Origin: Hymenobacter tibetensis
GTDB lineage: Bacteria > Bacteroidota > Bacteroidia > Cytophagales > Hymenobacteraceae
DNA length: 64,000 nucleotides
Direction of reading: 5' to 3'
Assembly (NCBI RefSeq): GCF_022827545.1
Contig: NZ_CP094669.1
Span: forward strand, 4,891,001 to 4,955,000
Shown here: piece by piece, positions 1 through 10,400 of the stretch
How the letters are laid out: every line of letters starts with the position of its first letter
How positions within the stretch are numbered: position 1 is the stretch's first letter
Made by a program: the position numbers and the translations under genes
The notes under the pieces: model-generated
Seen by the model: only the letters and a program-made list of their open reading frames with translations
Database searches by the model: none
What the model was told of the DNA's origin: nothing

Positions 1-348
1 AGTAGGTGCCCAAGACTACTACCTGGATCTTGTATTCTACCATCTCCAACTGCGCTGCTTTGTTATTATCGACTTGAAAATAGGTGAATTCAAGCCCGAG
101 GACAGCGGCAAGATGATCTTCTATCTGGCCGCGGCCGATGAGTTGCTACGCCACGCCACCCCACTGACCACCCAAGTATCGGGCTGGTGCTGTGCAAAAG
201 TCAAAACCGGGTGGTGGCCGAATATGCACTACGTGGCCTCAGCCAACCTATTGGAGTAGCCGAATGGCAACTTACCCGGGCCCTGGCTATCGAGTTGCGA
301 CGCAGTTTGCCCACCACGGAAGAGTTGGATGCTGCCCTTACCAATTAG
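1..348 (+). pseudogene. YhcG/DUF1016-family PDDEXK nuclease remnant, frameshifted and cut by window start
   Basis: The first frame (from base 2) gives YLDLVFYHLQLRCFVIIDLK followed by IGEFKPEDSGKMIFYL, which is the conserved C-terminal nuclease core of the YhcG (DUF1016) family, including the D...(D/E)xK residues. Around base 175 the family alignment jumps to another frame, which continues IGLVLCKSQNRVVAEYAL and PIGVAEWQL and stops at 346-348. The single-frame reading instead ends at about 259. A one- or two-base indel has therefore split the gene. The N-terminal DUF1016 domain lies outside the window. YhcG-type proteins are common passengers of defence and mobile islands. The copy is almost certainly non-functional unless the frameshift is a sequencing error. 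Confidence 0.75.
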
Positions 349-349
349 A

Positions 350-1100
350 GGGTGTACACAAAATCAGGCGGGCTGTAGTCGTCGGCACATGAGGTGGATT
401 ACGGCCACGAAAATCCAGGCACAACTATTTTGAGGTATAGGCTCCAAATAGCGAGTGCCAAGGCGGCGGTAGCGGCTTAGCCAAGCAAAGGCGCGCTCGA
501 CCTCCCAGCGACGAGGCAGCGCGGCAAAGGGCTTCTGGCCCGCAGGCTTGGCCACCATTTGCAGTCGGCAGCCGAACGGTGCAGCCCTTGCAGCGGGCGG
601 CCCGCTATAGCCCCCGTCGGCCCACACCACGCCCAGGCCGGGCTGGCGCCGCTCCGGCCAACCCCGGACCATACGCCGGGCCGGTCCTGTTCGCTAGCCG
701 GCTGCACCTGCAAGACCAACAATAGGTCCAGCGTGTCGACGAGCAGGTAACGCTTGCGCTCGGTTATGACTTTGCCAGCATCGTAACCCCAGTTACCCCT
801 TTTTTTACCCACTGTGCGCACGGCTTGGCTGTCAACGAAAGCTGTGGAATAGGTAGTTTTATTGGCTTGGCGACGTACCAGCGGCCGTCAGGCCTCGTGC
901 ACCTACTTCATGGTACCGTTGTCACGCCAGCGACGGAAGCTGGTTCACATCACGTTCAACTGCGGCAGGTCGTAGGGCAAGTTACACTAAGAGCACCCAA
1001 TGCGGACCTGACAGGAAATGACGTTTCACACAGCTTGGAACGGCCGGCGACGCGGGCAGCACGGCCAGCACCTGCCCCTACAGTACACCGCTTAAATCAG
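350..1100 (-). mobile_element. Decayed IS5-family (IS427/IS1031-like) insertion sequence
   Basis: On the minus strand, pieces of a DDE transposase can be read in two overlapping frames. One frame (about 821-640) gives VDSQAVRTVGKKRGNWGYDAGKV and then ERKRYLLVDTLDLLL. The other (672-364) gives VWADGGYSG and then LPRRWEVERAFAWLSRYRRL, the usual C-terminal catalytic region of this group. The N-terminal part (about 830-1000) is readable as FRRWRDNGTMK but carries stops. At least one frameshift and several stops make it inactive. The left boundary is placed after the nuclease remnant, near gagggtgtacac. The right boundary is approximate, because I could not match convincing terminal inverted repeats. 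Confidence 0.7.
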
Positions 1101-1288
1101 TGCTATAATTCGCCCGCTGCATAATCAGCAATTATGCTCATCAACCGACTTTAACATACCTCCAACGTGTTTGGGGATGTAAATAAAACCGAGTCAGTAA
1201 GATCATGCCTGGGATTGCAAGCTGTGATCATACTTTGCTTATCGAAGCATGATGGCCTAAATGTCTTTTTAGCATATTTTAACACGAA

Positions 1289-1340
1289 TAAAGCAAGGAA
1301 GGCTCGAATGGAGATCTCCATTCGAGCCTTCCTTGCTTTA
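1289..1340. terminator. 52-base perfect palindromic hairpin at the 3' end of the TIR gene
   Basis: Every base from 1289 to 1340 pairs around a centre at 1314/1315 (gagatctc). The outer arms read taaagcaaggaaggctcg and its complement. The TIR-domain gene's stop codon (1338-1340) lies inside the right arm. The A-rich and T-rich ends make it a plausible bidirectional rho-independent terminator. Confidence 0.8.
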
Positions 1341-2546
1341 AGCAATACCTATTGACCAGTTTCCTGTTCTGAAGTACTCTTCTTTATCATCGTCTTTCAC
1401 CCTTTTGTTAATAATATTAATCATAAAGCTGTACGCTTGCTTAGGTATCACTTGATTTAGCAGTGTTTCCTTTGATAGATCGAAAGTATATAGTCCAGCT
1501 ATGGTAGTTAAGAAAAGGTTACTATCAACACCAACCTTCCCACGAAGATTTTTCAGCTCCTCTTGATTAATATATATTTTATAAATCCATTTCCCATTCT
1601 TGTGAAATACATCAAATCCTGTTTCATTATTTATTTTTCCCTTAACTTCATATGAGAATAATGGCAAGCAATTCATAATACATTCTGCCAACTCCTTGAA
1701 AGAACTTATATAGCCATATTCTTGATAGGAATAATCTATAATATTGTTAATACAAGCATCAAATTGACTGTAAATATTGCCTCCTTTGTTAAAATAATAT
1801 GGCCTTAATACTTCTCTTAATATATTTTTTCTCTGCACTTCTTCCTGTGTTAGCTCCCTTTTCAGATTTAGCGCGTTCAATTCTTTGTGTAATTCACTGT
1901 ATTGCTCTATATTATAGTTTAGAGTGTAACTAGAGTTGTTTCTTCTTAGTTCGCTTATCTCGGATAGAATATCTATAAATACTTCAGTTGATTGTCTTAA
2001 GGAAAAATCACTATTCAAATCTATAGTAAATTCATCTCTTTTATAATCATTGGTTTTTGTAAAATCTGGCTTACTCCCTCTTTCGGGTTTAACAAACTCT
2101 GGTTCGTTATAAATTGTTCTTACCAATGTATTCAATGACATATTGTAATCTAAATCTTCTTTAAAATTAATTGAGTATATCCCTTTAAAATGCGGTGGTA
2201 TCGCGCAGTTTTCTCCTTGAAAATTTCCTGACCTTATAATTGGAATAAACTTATTCCTTTCAACCCCTGACATTATTTCTCCTGATACGATCTGTTGTTC
2301 ATAGCTTACTCCCCCACTTTGGCTAAGAGACCTGCTTCGGTAGTTAGGTGTTAGAACAACAACAACTTTTCCGGCTTCCTCCAAAGACTTATTCATAAAA
2401 TGAGTGATACTGTCACCTGGCTGAAGCGCGTAAACATCAAGTAGGGTTTCGATACCATTAGCTTCTAAATCATCTGCTAGTTTTCTTACCCATTCTTTAT
2501 GCTGATGGTCGTCCCATGAGTAGGTGATAAAAACTTTATGTTCCAT
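1338..2546 (-). CDS. TIR/SEFIR-domain protein, likely stand-alone defence effector
   Basis: The 402-residue product starts KVFITYSWDDHQHKEWVRKL, the betaA strand and box 1 of the TIR/SEFIR (TIR_2) fold. Later come DVYALQPGDSITHFM, VVVVLTPNYRSRS and a conserved YEQQI segment around residue 80 whose glutamate sits where NAD-cleaving TIR domains place their catalytic acid. The remaining 250 residues have no recognised domain and are lysine, asparagine and isoleucine rich. The gene is markedly more AT-rich than the BREX-like cluster downstream, which suggests separate acquisition. No partner gene (STING, cyclase, Sir2, Argonaute) is adjacent, so it may act alone in phage defence. That role is inferred from family and island context only. 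Confidence 0.75.
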   Translation of the reverse strand: MEHKVFITYSWDDHQHKEWVRKLADDLEANGIETLLDVYALQPGDSITHFMNKSLEEAGKVVVVLTPNYRSRSLSQSGGVSYEQQIVSGEIMSGVERNKFIPIIRSGNFQGENCAIPPHFKGIYSINFKEDLDYNMSLNTLVRTIYNEPEFVKPERGSKPDFTKTNDYKRDEFTIDLNSDFSLRQSTEVFIDILSEISELRRNNSSYTLNYNIEQYSELHKELNALNLKRELTQEEVQRKNILREVLRPYYFNKGGNIYSQFDACINNIIDYSYQEYGYISSFKELAECIMNCLPLFSYEVKGKINNETGFDVFHKNGKWIYKIYINQEELKNLRGKVGVDSNLFLTTIAGLYTFDLSKETLLNQVIPKQAYSFMINIINKRVKDDDKEEYFRTGNWSIGIA

Positions 2547-3260
2547 AGTTTCGGGGATGAAATGTCTTTGTGAATTTATAATTTATGTTGTGAGATTGTC
2601 AGGGGTTTACGGTCAGAGCCGCTGTTATGAGGCTCTGTTCCTGGTTCAAGGTATTGTTCTTTGTGCTAAGTATTTTCCTATTATAGTGGTGCCGATGTGT
2701 ACCTGGTCTACCCAACGACCATTCATCAGACACCTCACAAGTTGATAGTCGAGCAAGCCGGCTACATCCGATTAGCTGCTGTTGTAGGAGTCTCAGCTAG
2801 CTGCAAGAAGATCACGTACGGGACACGCGTTCTGCAGTCATGTAGTCGACGATACAAACGAGCAAGTCAAAGGCTCTGAGTAGCTCTCATAGTCCATCTA
2901 CAGGGCAACCGATCAGTTGTGTTGTTATCGCTTACTACTCTGATGCAATTACTGAGGCTCGGGTCTGAGATACACTGGACATAGGCAACAGGTTGCTGGA
3001 CCAACTATGCATTGTATTGATGTATGTGGCCTCGGTAACTGGTTGCACCCTTCTAGCCTAACGCTGTCCGCTCGCACTAGTGCTCGGTGGCGTGGTAGTT
3101 GATAAAACAGTTTTCTCTTTAAATCTAGCTGCTGGTAGGACGAATCAACAGATAGGTTGGTCGTTGCTTAGCTAACACCTATGAGTGCAGACCTCACATA
3201 CCAACACTGACCACATACAGCTAATAATTAACAGCTTGACAATTCATTTTGAATATCTTT
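2547..3260. other. Gene-free stretch between TIR gene and XRE regulator
   Basis: No reading frame here has convincing length or a recognisable product, and both flanking genes lie on the minus strand. I see no tRNA, repeat array or IS-like protein pieces. It presumably holds the TIR gene promoter at its left end and otherwise looks like decayed island DNA. Confidence 0.5.
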
Positions 3261-3494
3261 TTAATCAATATCTGAGAAGAATTCCCGCAACGTAAGGTGA
3301 TGAATATCAAGCAAACGCAGCAAACTTTTCATCGTGATATTACTGCCTTTCTCGTGCTTGCCATAGCTCACCCGCGAAAGCTCATGCTCAAAAGCAAACG
3401 TTTCGTAGGACTTGTACCCCGCAGCCAAGCGTAAGCGGCGAAGCTTATTGGCAATCTGTTGGATGCGCGGATCCGGTAGCGAGTCAGACTTCAT
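3261..3494 (-). CDS. XRE-family helix-turn-helix regulator (77 aa)
   Basis: This small protein is a single Cro/C1-type helix-turn-helix domain. Helices are visible as QIANKLRRLRLAAGYKSYET, followed by FAFEHELSRVSYGKHEKG, which matches the usual xxLxxxR...Ys..E.g core, and then SLLRLLDIHHLTLREFF. Nothing remains for an effector domain, so it probably acts as a dimeric DNA-binding repressor. It lies alone, with gene-free DNA upstream and downstream and the next genes on the opposite strand. It could regulate those genes (3734-5009) divergently, or be a leftover from a mobile element. Confidence 0.75.
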   Translation of the reverse strand: MKSDSLPDPRIQQIANKLRRLRLAAGYKSYETFAFEHELSRVSYGKHEKGSNITMKSLLRLLDIHHLTLREFFSDID

Positions 3495-3733
3495 GAGCGG
3501 CGAAAGTCCGCCAGAAGCCTGTAAAAAGTAACAACATATAATTACCTTATTTTATAATCCTTATTATAGTAGGTTTGTAGTGGCTGAATATTCCGCTGCT
3601 TATCCTATTTAGAATCTAGCGCCGCCACGCCTCACAGAGACTATAGCAGCGCTGGACTCCAGTATAGTTGGTCAATAGTGTGTATTACAGCTTGTTTATC
3701 AGGCCTGCAGCTCTAACTGCATCTCGTTTTCGC

Positions 3734-4465
3734 ATGACTCTCTTTCGCACCCATTCCCAGTTTTCTTTTTCTGTTCGACAGCGGCATTTATTACTAGTCG
3801 TAACAGACCGCGTTCATCTTTCGCTGCAAAGTCAATCTCAACAAGCTGTCAGAGAACAGTCGGAGTGTTGGACACCCCTGCCGCCACTCGAGCAGTTACA
3901 ACAGGAGCTGGCTAAGTTTCGCTATAACCTAGAGGAAGAGCAATATGCTAAGCTCAGTTTGAGTACCCCCCTGCTGATATTGCTGCTATTTGAGCTGATG
4001 CAGTCATGGGGCCCCGAAGTCGGTCCAGTTCCCACTCAAGAAACGGAGCAGCAAGAGCTGTTCGGTTTATACTACATGCTCAGTTTTCCTTTCACTTATC
4101 ATTTCGCCATGCAGGAATACCAGACCTTTTTGCACCCCTTCCGCTCGCCAGCGGTGCAAGCGCGTTTTGCCAAGGACAAGCGACAATACATCAACACGGC
4201 TGGAATGGACGTAATCGCCGTATTTACGGCTCTATATAATGCCGGTAAAGGTTCCTTGCAAGAGGAAGTGCTGGACATTACAGAAGAGCAGGGCGCGCAC
4301 CTCTTAATGGCTTGGCCCGGTACAGAGTTGAAGTTCGTGCAGGATCGGTACCTGTACCTTAGTCGACGCGACTTAGAGCGAGGCTATATCGACGTAACGT
4401 GTTACGACGAAGAACACGGGGCGGGAACGGCGCAGCAAGCTGTGGCCCACTTACCGCGTAATTAA
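3734..4465 (+). CDS. Hypothetical protein, no recognised domain
   Basis: The reading frame is open from a TTG at 3668 to the stop at 4463-4465. I prefer the in-frame ATG at 3734, giving 243 residues, because the first 22 residues look unlike coding start sequence. The protein is mostly helical-looking and soluble. It has a Gln/Glu-rich N-terminal third (PPLEQLQQELAKFRYNLEEE), a hydrophobic helix LSLSTPLLILLLFELMQSWG, and a C-terminal part with PFTYHFAMQEYQTFL and AGMDVIAVFTALYNAGKGSL. I recognise no family. The next gene begins 13 bases downstream on the same strand, so the two are probably co-transcribed and may work together. Confidence 0.5.
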   Translation: MTLFRTHSQFSFSVRQRHLLLVVTDRVHLSLQSQSQQAVREQSECWTPLPPLEQLQQELAKFRYNLEEEQYAKLSLSTPLLILLLFELMQSWGPEVGPVPTQETEQQELFGLYYMLSFPFTYHFAMQEYQTFLHPFRSPAVQARFAKDKRQYINTAGMDVIAVFTALYNAGKGSLQEEVLDITEEQGAHLLMAWPGTELKFVQDRYLYLSRRDLERGYIDVTCYDEEHGAGTAQQAVAHLPRN

Positions 4466-4478
4466 GGATAACCTTTCA

Positions 4479-5009
4479 GTGTCCAGCACGGTCATTCAGG
4501 TTACCAGTTGCTCTCTTCTAGCAGTTGGAGATACGATGGTCGTGCGGCTCAAACAAGTTTTCTTTTCACTCATGTCCACTAGCCTTTCAGCTCGCACAGA
4601 GCAGACGTTAATTCTTTTCGCCAACGCCTTTGATTGGCACGGCTACGCGCAGACGCGCTGGCCTACCTACGACATCAGTCAATTGCACGCCCAGTTGCAG
4701 GAGTGGACCCAACAATTGCATGCCCAGGCCAAGCTTCAACTACGAATAGAGGAAAATATGGCCCTCAATAGTTACTTGCACCGCACGTATCACCACCACG
4801 GGCAGTTGCCTACTGCGGAGCAAGTAGAAGGGGAGCGGATGGCATACCTGTATCTACATCTCTATCGTCAGGGCATTCCAGCATCTTACCGGCATACTTT
4901 TTACGCGGAATGGGAGCAATTAATACCAGCAGCGGCCGAAGCCGCTGCCGTGGAACTTCGTCTAGCATTAGGTACTCATCAAGCAGCAATTACAGCTTTG
5001 AGTAGCTAA
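4479..5009 (+). CDS. Hypothetical protein, second gene of a small island operon
   Basis: The frame runs from a GTG at 4479, with an AAGGA about ten bases upstream that overlaps the previous stop codon. An ATG at 4536 is an alternative start, giving 157 instead of 176 residues. The sequence is rich in Gln, His and aromatic residues (FDWHGYAQTRWPTYDISQL, YLHRTYHHHGQLPTAEQVEG), and the C-terminal helix is alanine-rich. No signal peptide, membrane segment or known motif is visible. The tight spacing to 3734-4465 supports a two-gene operon. I do not recognise either gene, and the placement inside an island suggests accessory functions only. Confidence 0.5.
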   Translation: MSSTVIQVTSCSLLAVGDTMVVRLKQVFFSLMSTSLSARTEQTLILFANAFDWHGYAQTRWPTYDISQLHAQLQEWTQQLHAQAKLQLRIEENMALNSYLHRTYHHHGQLPTAEQVEGERMAYLYLHLYRQGIPASYRHTFYAEWEQLIPAAAEAAAVELRLALGTHQAAITALSS

Positions 5010-5269
5010 GTGGGCACATACGTTTCCTAGTAGAATGATTTCGACTTAGCGTTCAGGTGAGGCTTCGGCGAACCCCATCCTGATCCTTATCTTTCCGCCC
5101 TGTACTTGAATGGGTATAGCCCTTCACGCAGCTGACGCCTAGTCACGCACAGCTTGGAAGCAAGCCAAGCTGTACTATTTTTTATTCTGACGCAACCTAC
5201 CGAAGATCTTTGAGATAGTTGAGTTTAGCTGGTATAGAAGAAGGATGCATCTTTCTTTTGCTATGACAA

Positions 5270-6040
5270 TTATAAAGAATGGGCGTCGCTCGATAAACGA
5301 CGCAAATAGAACGAGGCATCTAAGGCCGAAGTCTTGCGCCTAGCCTCGGAAAGCTGCAGCACGCAAGCGGCCGCTCAACAGTTGGGTATAAGCCCGAAGT
5401 TACTGTATCAGTGACAGCAGGCCTTGGAACTAGACATCTTAGCCCTCTTTGCCCAGTCAACTACTTGAGCATCTACTACATTGTCCATCGACGATGTTAG
5501 GTTTTCATGCGCCTCTGCTAGGCGCTGCATGTGGCCCCAAGCCCCTACCACGCTTGGCATCAGCCCGCCATCGAGCCCGTCTGGCAAGTCGCCGTACGCA
5601 CGACGTTTCAGGGATAGAACGTGCGCTTTGGCTATGCCCGAAGACTTGGTTAGCGAGGTCCTGCGGCGCGTCTTAGCCGTGCCGTGGCCTGCTGCCGGAC
5701 TCATTATGCAGTTGAATCAGGGCACCTAATATAGCGCTATTCGCTTGTAGAAATTGTTGAGCCGGTATGGGTCCCAACAAAGCATGAGATGGCGCGGCAA
5801 CTATTACGATAAGGCCTACGCTGAATAGTTTTGGAACTGGCTTAAACTAAACTGCCTCGATGGCGACAGCTTCCGAAACTTAACCGAAGCGCACTTGGAA
5901 ATCAGTCATTATCTGCCCTATTACAATAACGAGCGCCAGCATTCAGCTCTCGGCTACCTTGCTCCGGATTACTTTGAAACCCATTTTCAAACTGCATTCC
6001 AACTCTGTGCGGCTTAGTGAGACCACCTCACTAACTCAAA
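5270..6040 (+). mobile_element. Decayed IS3-family insertion sequence with internal deletion
   Basis: OrfA is readable at about 5310-5410 as SKAEVLRLASESCSTQAAAQ and then QLGISPKLLYQ, followed by a stop where the family has RWQQ. A short piece of the OrfB start (HVAPSPYHAW) appears near 5530-5560. It is followed by MPEDLVSEVLRRVL and AAGLIMQLNQGT at 5635-5728, where the family motif HSDRG is mutated. The C-terminus, 5765-6017, reads SMRWRGNYYDKAYAE, stop, FWNWLKLNCLDGDSFRNLTE and then YYNNERQHSALGYLAP. OrfB lacks its middle third and has in-frame stops, so the copy is dead. Ends are approximate; the sequence after 6017 (tgagaccacctcactaac) resembles an IS3 right end. Confidence 0.8.
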
Positions 6041-6457
6041 AATCCTGCTTATGCCGAAGACAAAACATAATAGCAGATTAGCCGCATGACTCTCAAAACG
6101 GGCGTCCCCTCCCCTACACTTGTATTTGCCCACTGCCCCAACTAATTCTAACCTCCGCAACTCGATTGAGCGAATCATCAAGTTCGCGAACAGCACCGAT
6201 GTGTGGGTAGATTTTATTCATGGAAATTAAGAAACGTCTTTACCCGTAAAATGCAGCATAAAATAGAAGCTGCAGGTTAAGAGTAACTTCTTATCTACTA
6301 CTCTTTAACCGCTGGGCAGCTCACAAATAGCAGGCCGCCCGTATTGTTGTAAGTTGTAGGCATTGGTAACCTAATGGTAGCAAATCCCACTTTCCCTGCC
6401 GACCTTTAAACTTGAATTACCCACCTTATTTCCTAATGTGGTTAGCTAATTTACGAT
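6018..6457. other. Gene-free leader of the BREX-like cluster
   Basis: This 440-base AT-richer stretch lies between the IS3 remnant and the first gene of the long plus-strand cluster. It presumably carries the cluster's promoter. I could not pick out a convincing Bacteroidota -33/-7 pair (TTG/TAnnTTTG), so no promoter is called. No small gene or repeat is evident. Confidence 0.4.
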
Positions 6458-7438
6458 ATGTCTGTCCAGTTCCCACCTACCACCATTGCTGAGATGTTTG
6501 AAGCGGTTCACACCACTCAGACATTGTTGCCTAGTCCACCTAGTTTCGCCGGTCATCAAACCTTTGCCATGCGGTCAGCTTGGCTCAAAAAAGGTGTGGA
6601 TGCATTGCTGCAAGACCCTGCGGTTTTCTCTGCTGAGGGTGCATTAGTTGAGCTAGGGGTAGGTAAAAATATGGTGTCAGCTATCCGCCATTGGCTGCTG
6701 GCCACGCGATTAGCAGCCCCAACCGAGCGTGGTGGCTATATGTTGCCCACGGAGCTAGGCCACTCTCTGCTTACAAACAACGGCACCGACCCATACCTTG
6801 AAGACCCCGCCACCTTGTGGCTGTTGCATTGGAACCTCTGTGGCCCCGGTTCGCAATCCTACACCTGGGCTTTTGCCTTCAACGTCTTTCGGGAGTGGGA
6901 GTGGACGGCCTCAGCCCTGGTTACAGCAGTGCAAAATGCGGCTCGGGCTACCAGTTCTAAAACCTTCTCCCAGGAAACCGTTGAGCGCGACGTAAGCGTG
7001 TTTCTGCAAACCTACGTCGCGCCGACCGACCGCAGCCAAAACGCCGAAGACGGCCTCGATTGCCCCTTACGCGAACTAGGCTTACTCCGAGCCGGCTTTG
7101 GCGGCCAACAACAATACTCTTTCGTCATCGGCCCCAAGCCCAGCTTGCCTGTTAGCATTTTCGTTTGGGCTCTCCGCAAGTTTTGGGACTGGAAGTACCC
7201 TGGTAGCAGTACTATCGCCGCCCGCGACATTGCGCATGCAGAAGGCTCGCCAGGTATGGTCTTCAAGCTCGACGAGGATTCCACGCTAGCCTACCTCGAC
7301 CAACTCGAGGCCCTCACTGCCGGCGCGTTGCGCTTTGAGGATACGCCCCTCGTGCGCCAAGTGGTGCAAACCACGGCTGATTCCCTTAACCCCGCCGCGC
7401 TGCTGCGTCTTCACTACGCCGCCGCGCCTGTTGCCTAG
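6458..7438 (+). CDS. DUF4007-family protein, first gene of the BREX-like cluster
   Basis: The 326-residue product carries the family's hallmark blocks in order: FAGHQTFAMRSAWLKKG (about residues 30-47), VELGVGKNMVSAIRHWLLAT (about 64-83), DPYLEDPATLWLLHWNL (about 111-127) and ERDVSVFLQTYVAP followed by DGLDCPLRELGLL (about 178-212). DUF4007 proteins occur beside PAPS-reductase/DndC-type genes and PglZ-type defence clusters; their biochemical role is not established. The gene ends five bases before the next ATG, so it is translationally close to the 1123-residue ATPase. The start at 6458 is the first ATG before the conserved blocks. A second, divergent copy of the same architecture is found at 11701-12522. 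Confidence 0.85.
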   Translation: MSVQFPPTTIAEMFEAVHTTQTLLPSPPSFAGHQTFAMRSAWLKKGVDALLQDPAVFSAEGALVELGVGKNMVSAIRHWLLATRLAAPTERGGYMLPTELGHSLLTNNGTDPYLEDPATLWLLHWNLCGPGSQSYTWAFAFNVFREWEWTASALVTAVQNAARATSSKTFSQETVERDVSVFLQTYVAPTDRSQNAEDGLDCPLRELGLLRAGFGGQQQYSFVIGPKPSLPVSIFVWALRKFWDWKYPGSSTIAARDIAHAEGSPGMVFKLDEDSTLAYLDQLEALTAGALRFEDTPLVRQVVQTTADSLNPAALLRLHYAAAPVA

Positions 7439-7443
7439 CCTTC

Positions 7444-10400
7444 ATGTCCTCTGCTACCCAATTAACCCTAGCTGATATCGTTACCGTGCGGCCCCGTTTT
7501 GGCCGCTCAGTACACCTGGAGCGCGACCTTGCCACCCGCGCCACTACGCCCGATAATTACTTCCTCACGCCTTCAGCCATAGAAGCGCTGCAAGGCGTTC
7601 TACGTGCCCAGTACACGCCCACCGACCGAGCCTTGTCGCTCATTGGCCCATATGGTGCGGGCAAAAGTGCTTTCGTTACGTTCCTGGCCCGGTTGGTATC
7701 GGAACCCAAATTCAAGCATGCGGTCAAGTTGCCCGCTAAGCTGCCACCGGTGCCCCAGCTGCTGCCGGTGCCTGTTGTTGGCTCCCGCTCTGCCCTTGGT
7801 CCAGCTTTGCTGGTGGCCTTGCGTCATGCTATTGAAACCGCTCCCGGCGCGCCTGCCATACCCAGCGCGTTGCTTTCGGCCGAGCTTAAACCAACCCCTC
7901 GGAACCTAGCTAATGCCTACCTGGCTGCCGCTCAGGCCGTGGCCAACGCGGGTCAACACACAGGCCTACTATTGCTGGTTGATGAGGCCGGCAAATTCCT
8001 CGAATACGCTGCCAACCACGCCCAGGCCGGCGATATTTTCGGCCTGCAGGAGTTGGCCGAAGCCGCCGCCCGTGCCCCTCAGACCGCGCCGCTGTGGGTG
8101 ATTACAGTGCTGCACCAAAACGCCGAAGCGTACGCCAGCCGACTTGGGCGCACCCAGCAAGCCGAGTGGGCCAAAATAGCCCAGCGCTTCCGCCAGCTCC
8201 CCCTGTTTCCTTCCGATGTAGAACGGATGGACCTCATTGGTCGCGCCCTCCGTCACGACCCCGGTCTGCACCTCAACGGTACTTTCTCGGCCCAGCTCGC
8301 CCCCATTCTCGACCCTCAGAACCAGTTACTCCCCACCGGACTGGCCAGTCGTTTCGAGAAGCTCGCGCGCGCTGCTTACCCCTTGCACCCAGTAACCCTG
8401 CTAGCGGTGCCCGCCCTATTTCGTCGGGCTGGCCAGAGCCACCGCAGCGTTTTCAACTTTCTCGAAGGACAGGAAAATGGTGCGTTAGGCCGTTTCCTGA
8501 ATGACCAAGCCTACGACCCCGCCGACCCGGCCTTCTTCCCACTCGATGGCTTGTTCGACTATGGCCGCGATGTGCTGCTGGCACATTACACCGGTCCCAC
8601 TGCTAGGCCCTGGCTCGAAGCGGTAGAATTGGTGGCCCAGGCTCTCAACAAAGAACCGGTTGTAAGCCCGCTGGCTGTCCGCGCCCTCAAGTGCATTGCC
8701 TTGCTCACTTGGCTCCGCGATGCTCGGCTAAAAGCTTCGCCTACGGTACTGGCTGCAGCACTTGGTACCGAAGTGGCGCCGGCCCTCGAAGAGCTTGTCA
8801 GCCGCTCATTGGTCGTATTCAGCCGCGCCCGCGACAGCTACCGGTTGTGGGAAGCCGGCGACGTGGATATTGAAGCGGAGCTGACTACCGCCCGCGCTGG
8901 CCTAGCCGGCGACGTGTTGCTGGCCGCTACCAGCGACCCTACCCTGTTTCCGCTGCCGCGCCTCGTAGCCCGCCGCCACTCGTTTGAAACTGGCACCCTA
9001 CGTCCTGTAGGGGTGGAGGTACTGCGTCCCGACCAATTGGTCACTCGTGCTGCGACTCGCCCCGACGAGCTGACTGTACTGCTTTGCCTGGCGTCCGACC
9101 CTCTGGCTCGCGCGCTAGCAGAGCAGGAAGCCGAACGTCTCCGTCAGCCCAACTTGCTCGTTGCCGTGGCCCTAGAAACTGAAGGGCTGCGTGACACGGC
9201 CTACCATCTTGCCGCTGCCTGCATTGTCGCCGATACAGTGCCCGCGCTGGCCGGCGACCGGGCTGGCCGCCGCGAATTGGAATTACGCCGCCACGAAGCC
9301 GAAGCACAATTTCGCACGGAGTGGAGCCGCCTGTTTGGCCCCGCCCTAGGCGGCGAAGCAATACCCGCCGCAAATGCGCTCGAAATGGCTGGACTGGCTG
9401 CTACGTGGCACTGGCAAGGCCAACCCCAGCGCCTAGCTGATGCCCGCGCCTTCAGCCGCCAACTTTCCCTGCTGGCCGATCGCACCTTTGAGCGCACCCC
9501 TATCCTGCGCAACGAGATTCTGAACCGTCGTAGCCTCTCCTCGGCTGGGGCCGCTGCGCGTGGGGCTTTAGTAAAAGCCATGCTCACGCAGGGACACCAG
9601 GCCCGGCTGGGCTTCACTGGCTACCCCCCCGAGTACGCCATGTACGCCTCCGTGATGTCAGCTACAGGCTTGCACCACCTCACCAATGAAGGTGTTTGGG
9701 CATGGCGTGCCCCTGATGCTGCCCACGACCCTTACCGTCTACTGCCGGTGTGGGAGGCTATTGAACGCTTGGTGTTCCAAGCCACTGAGCCGCTGCCGCT
9801 GCCTGCCTTATATGCCCACTTGCGTGCTGCTCCCTACGGTATTTCCGATGGCGTATTGCCCGTGCTGCTGGCTGTGTTTCGCCGCGTCCGCGAGGGCGAC
9901 ACGTCCCTTTACCGGGAGGGACAGTTCCTGGCCGATGAGAAAGAAGCGGATTGGGAGTTGCTGCTCCGCCGCCCCGATATGTTCGCCCTGGCTGACTCCC
10001 GCGTCGCTGGGGCCCGCTTAGCTGTTGTCGAACGTATTGCCCAGGCCACCAATGTGCGTCCCCAGCTCGTGCCCGTCGTGCGACGCTTGCTTCGGATGCA
10101 GGACAGCCTGCCTGAATATACCCAGCAAACCCGCCACCTGCCGCTACCGGCCCGCGCCTTGCGCGATGCTTTCCAGCAGGCACGTGCGCCCGAGTACGTG
10201 TTGTTTAACGCGGCCCCGGCAGCGCTCAATCTGCCGTCGTGGTCCGCGGATGCCGCGCCAGAACCCATGCGTGTAGAAGAATTCTTCAAGCAGCTCAACG
10301 AGGCCCTCCAAGCCTGGGCCGCCGCGTACCCTGCTGCCCGTAATCAGGCCCGCGACCATTTGCTTCAGGCCTGCGGCCTACCAGCTGGCCCGGCCAGCTG

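Noticed and set aside
1151..1355. Mirrored open frames on both strands (about 62-64 residues)
   Set aside because: Both are produced by the 52-base palindrome and share nearly the same peptide; the region is a terminator.
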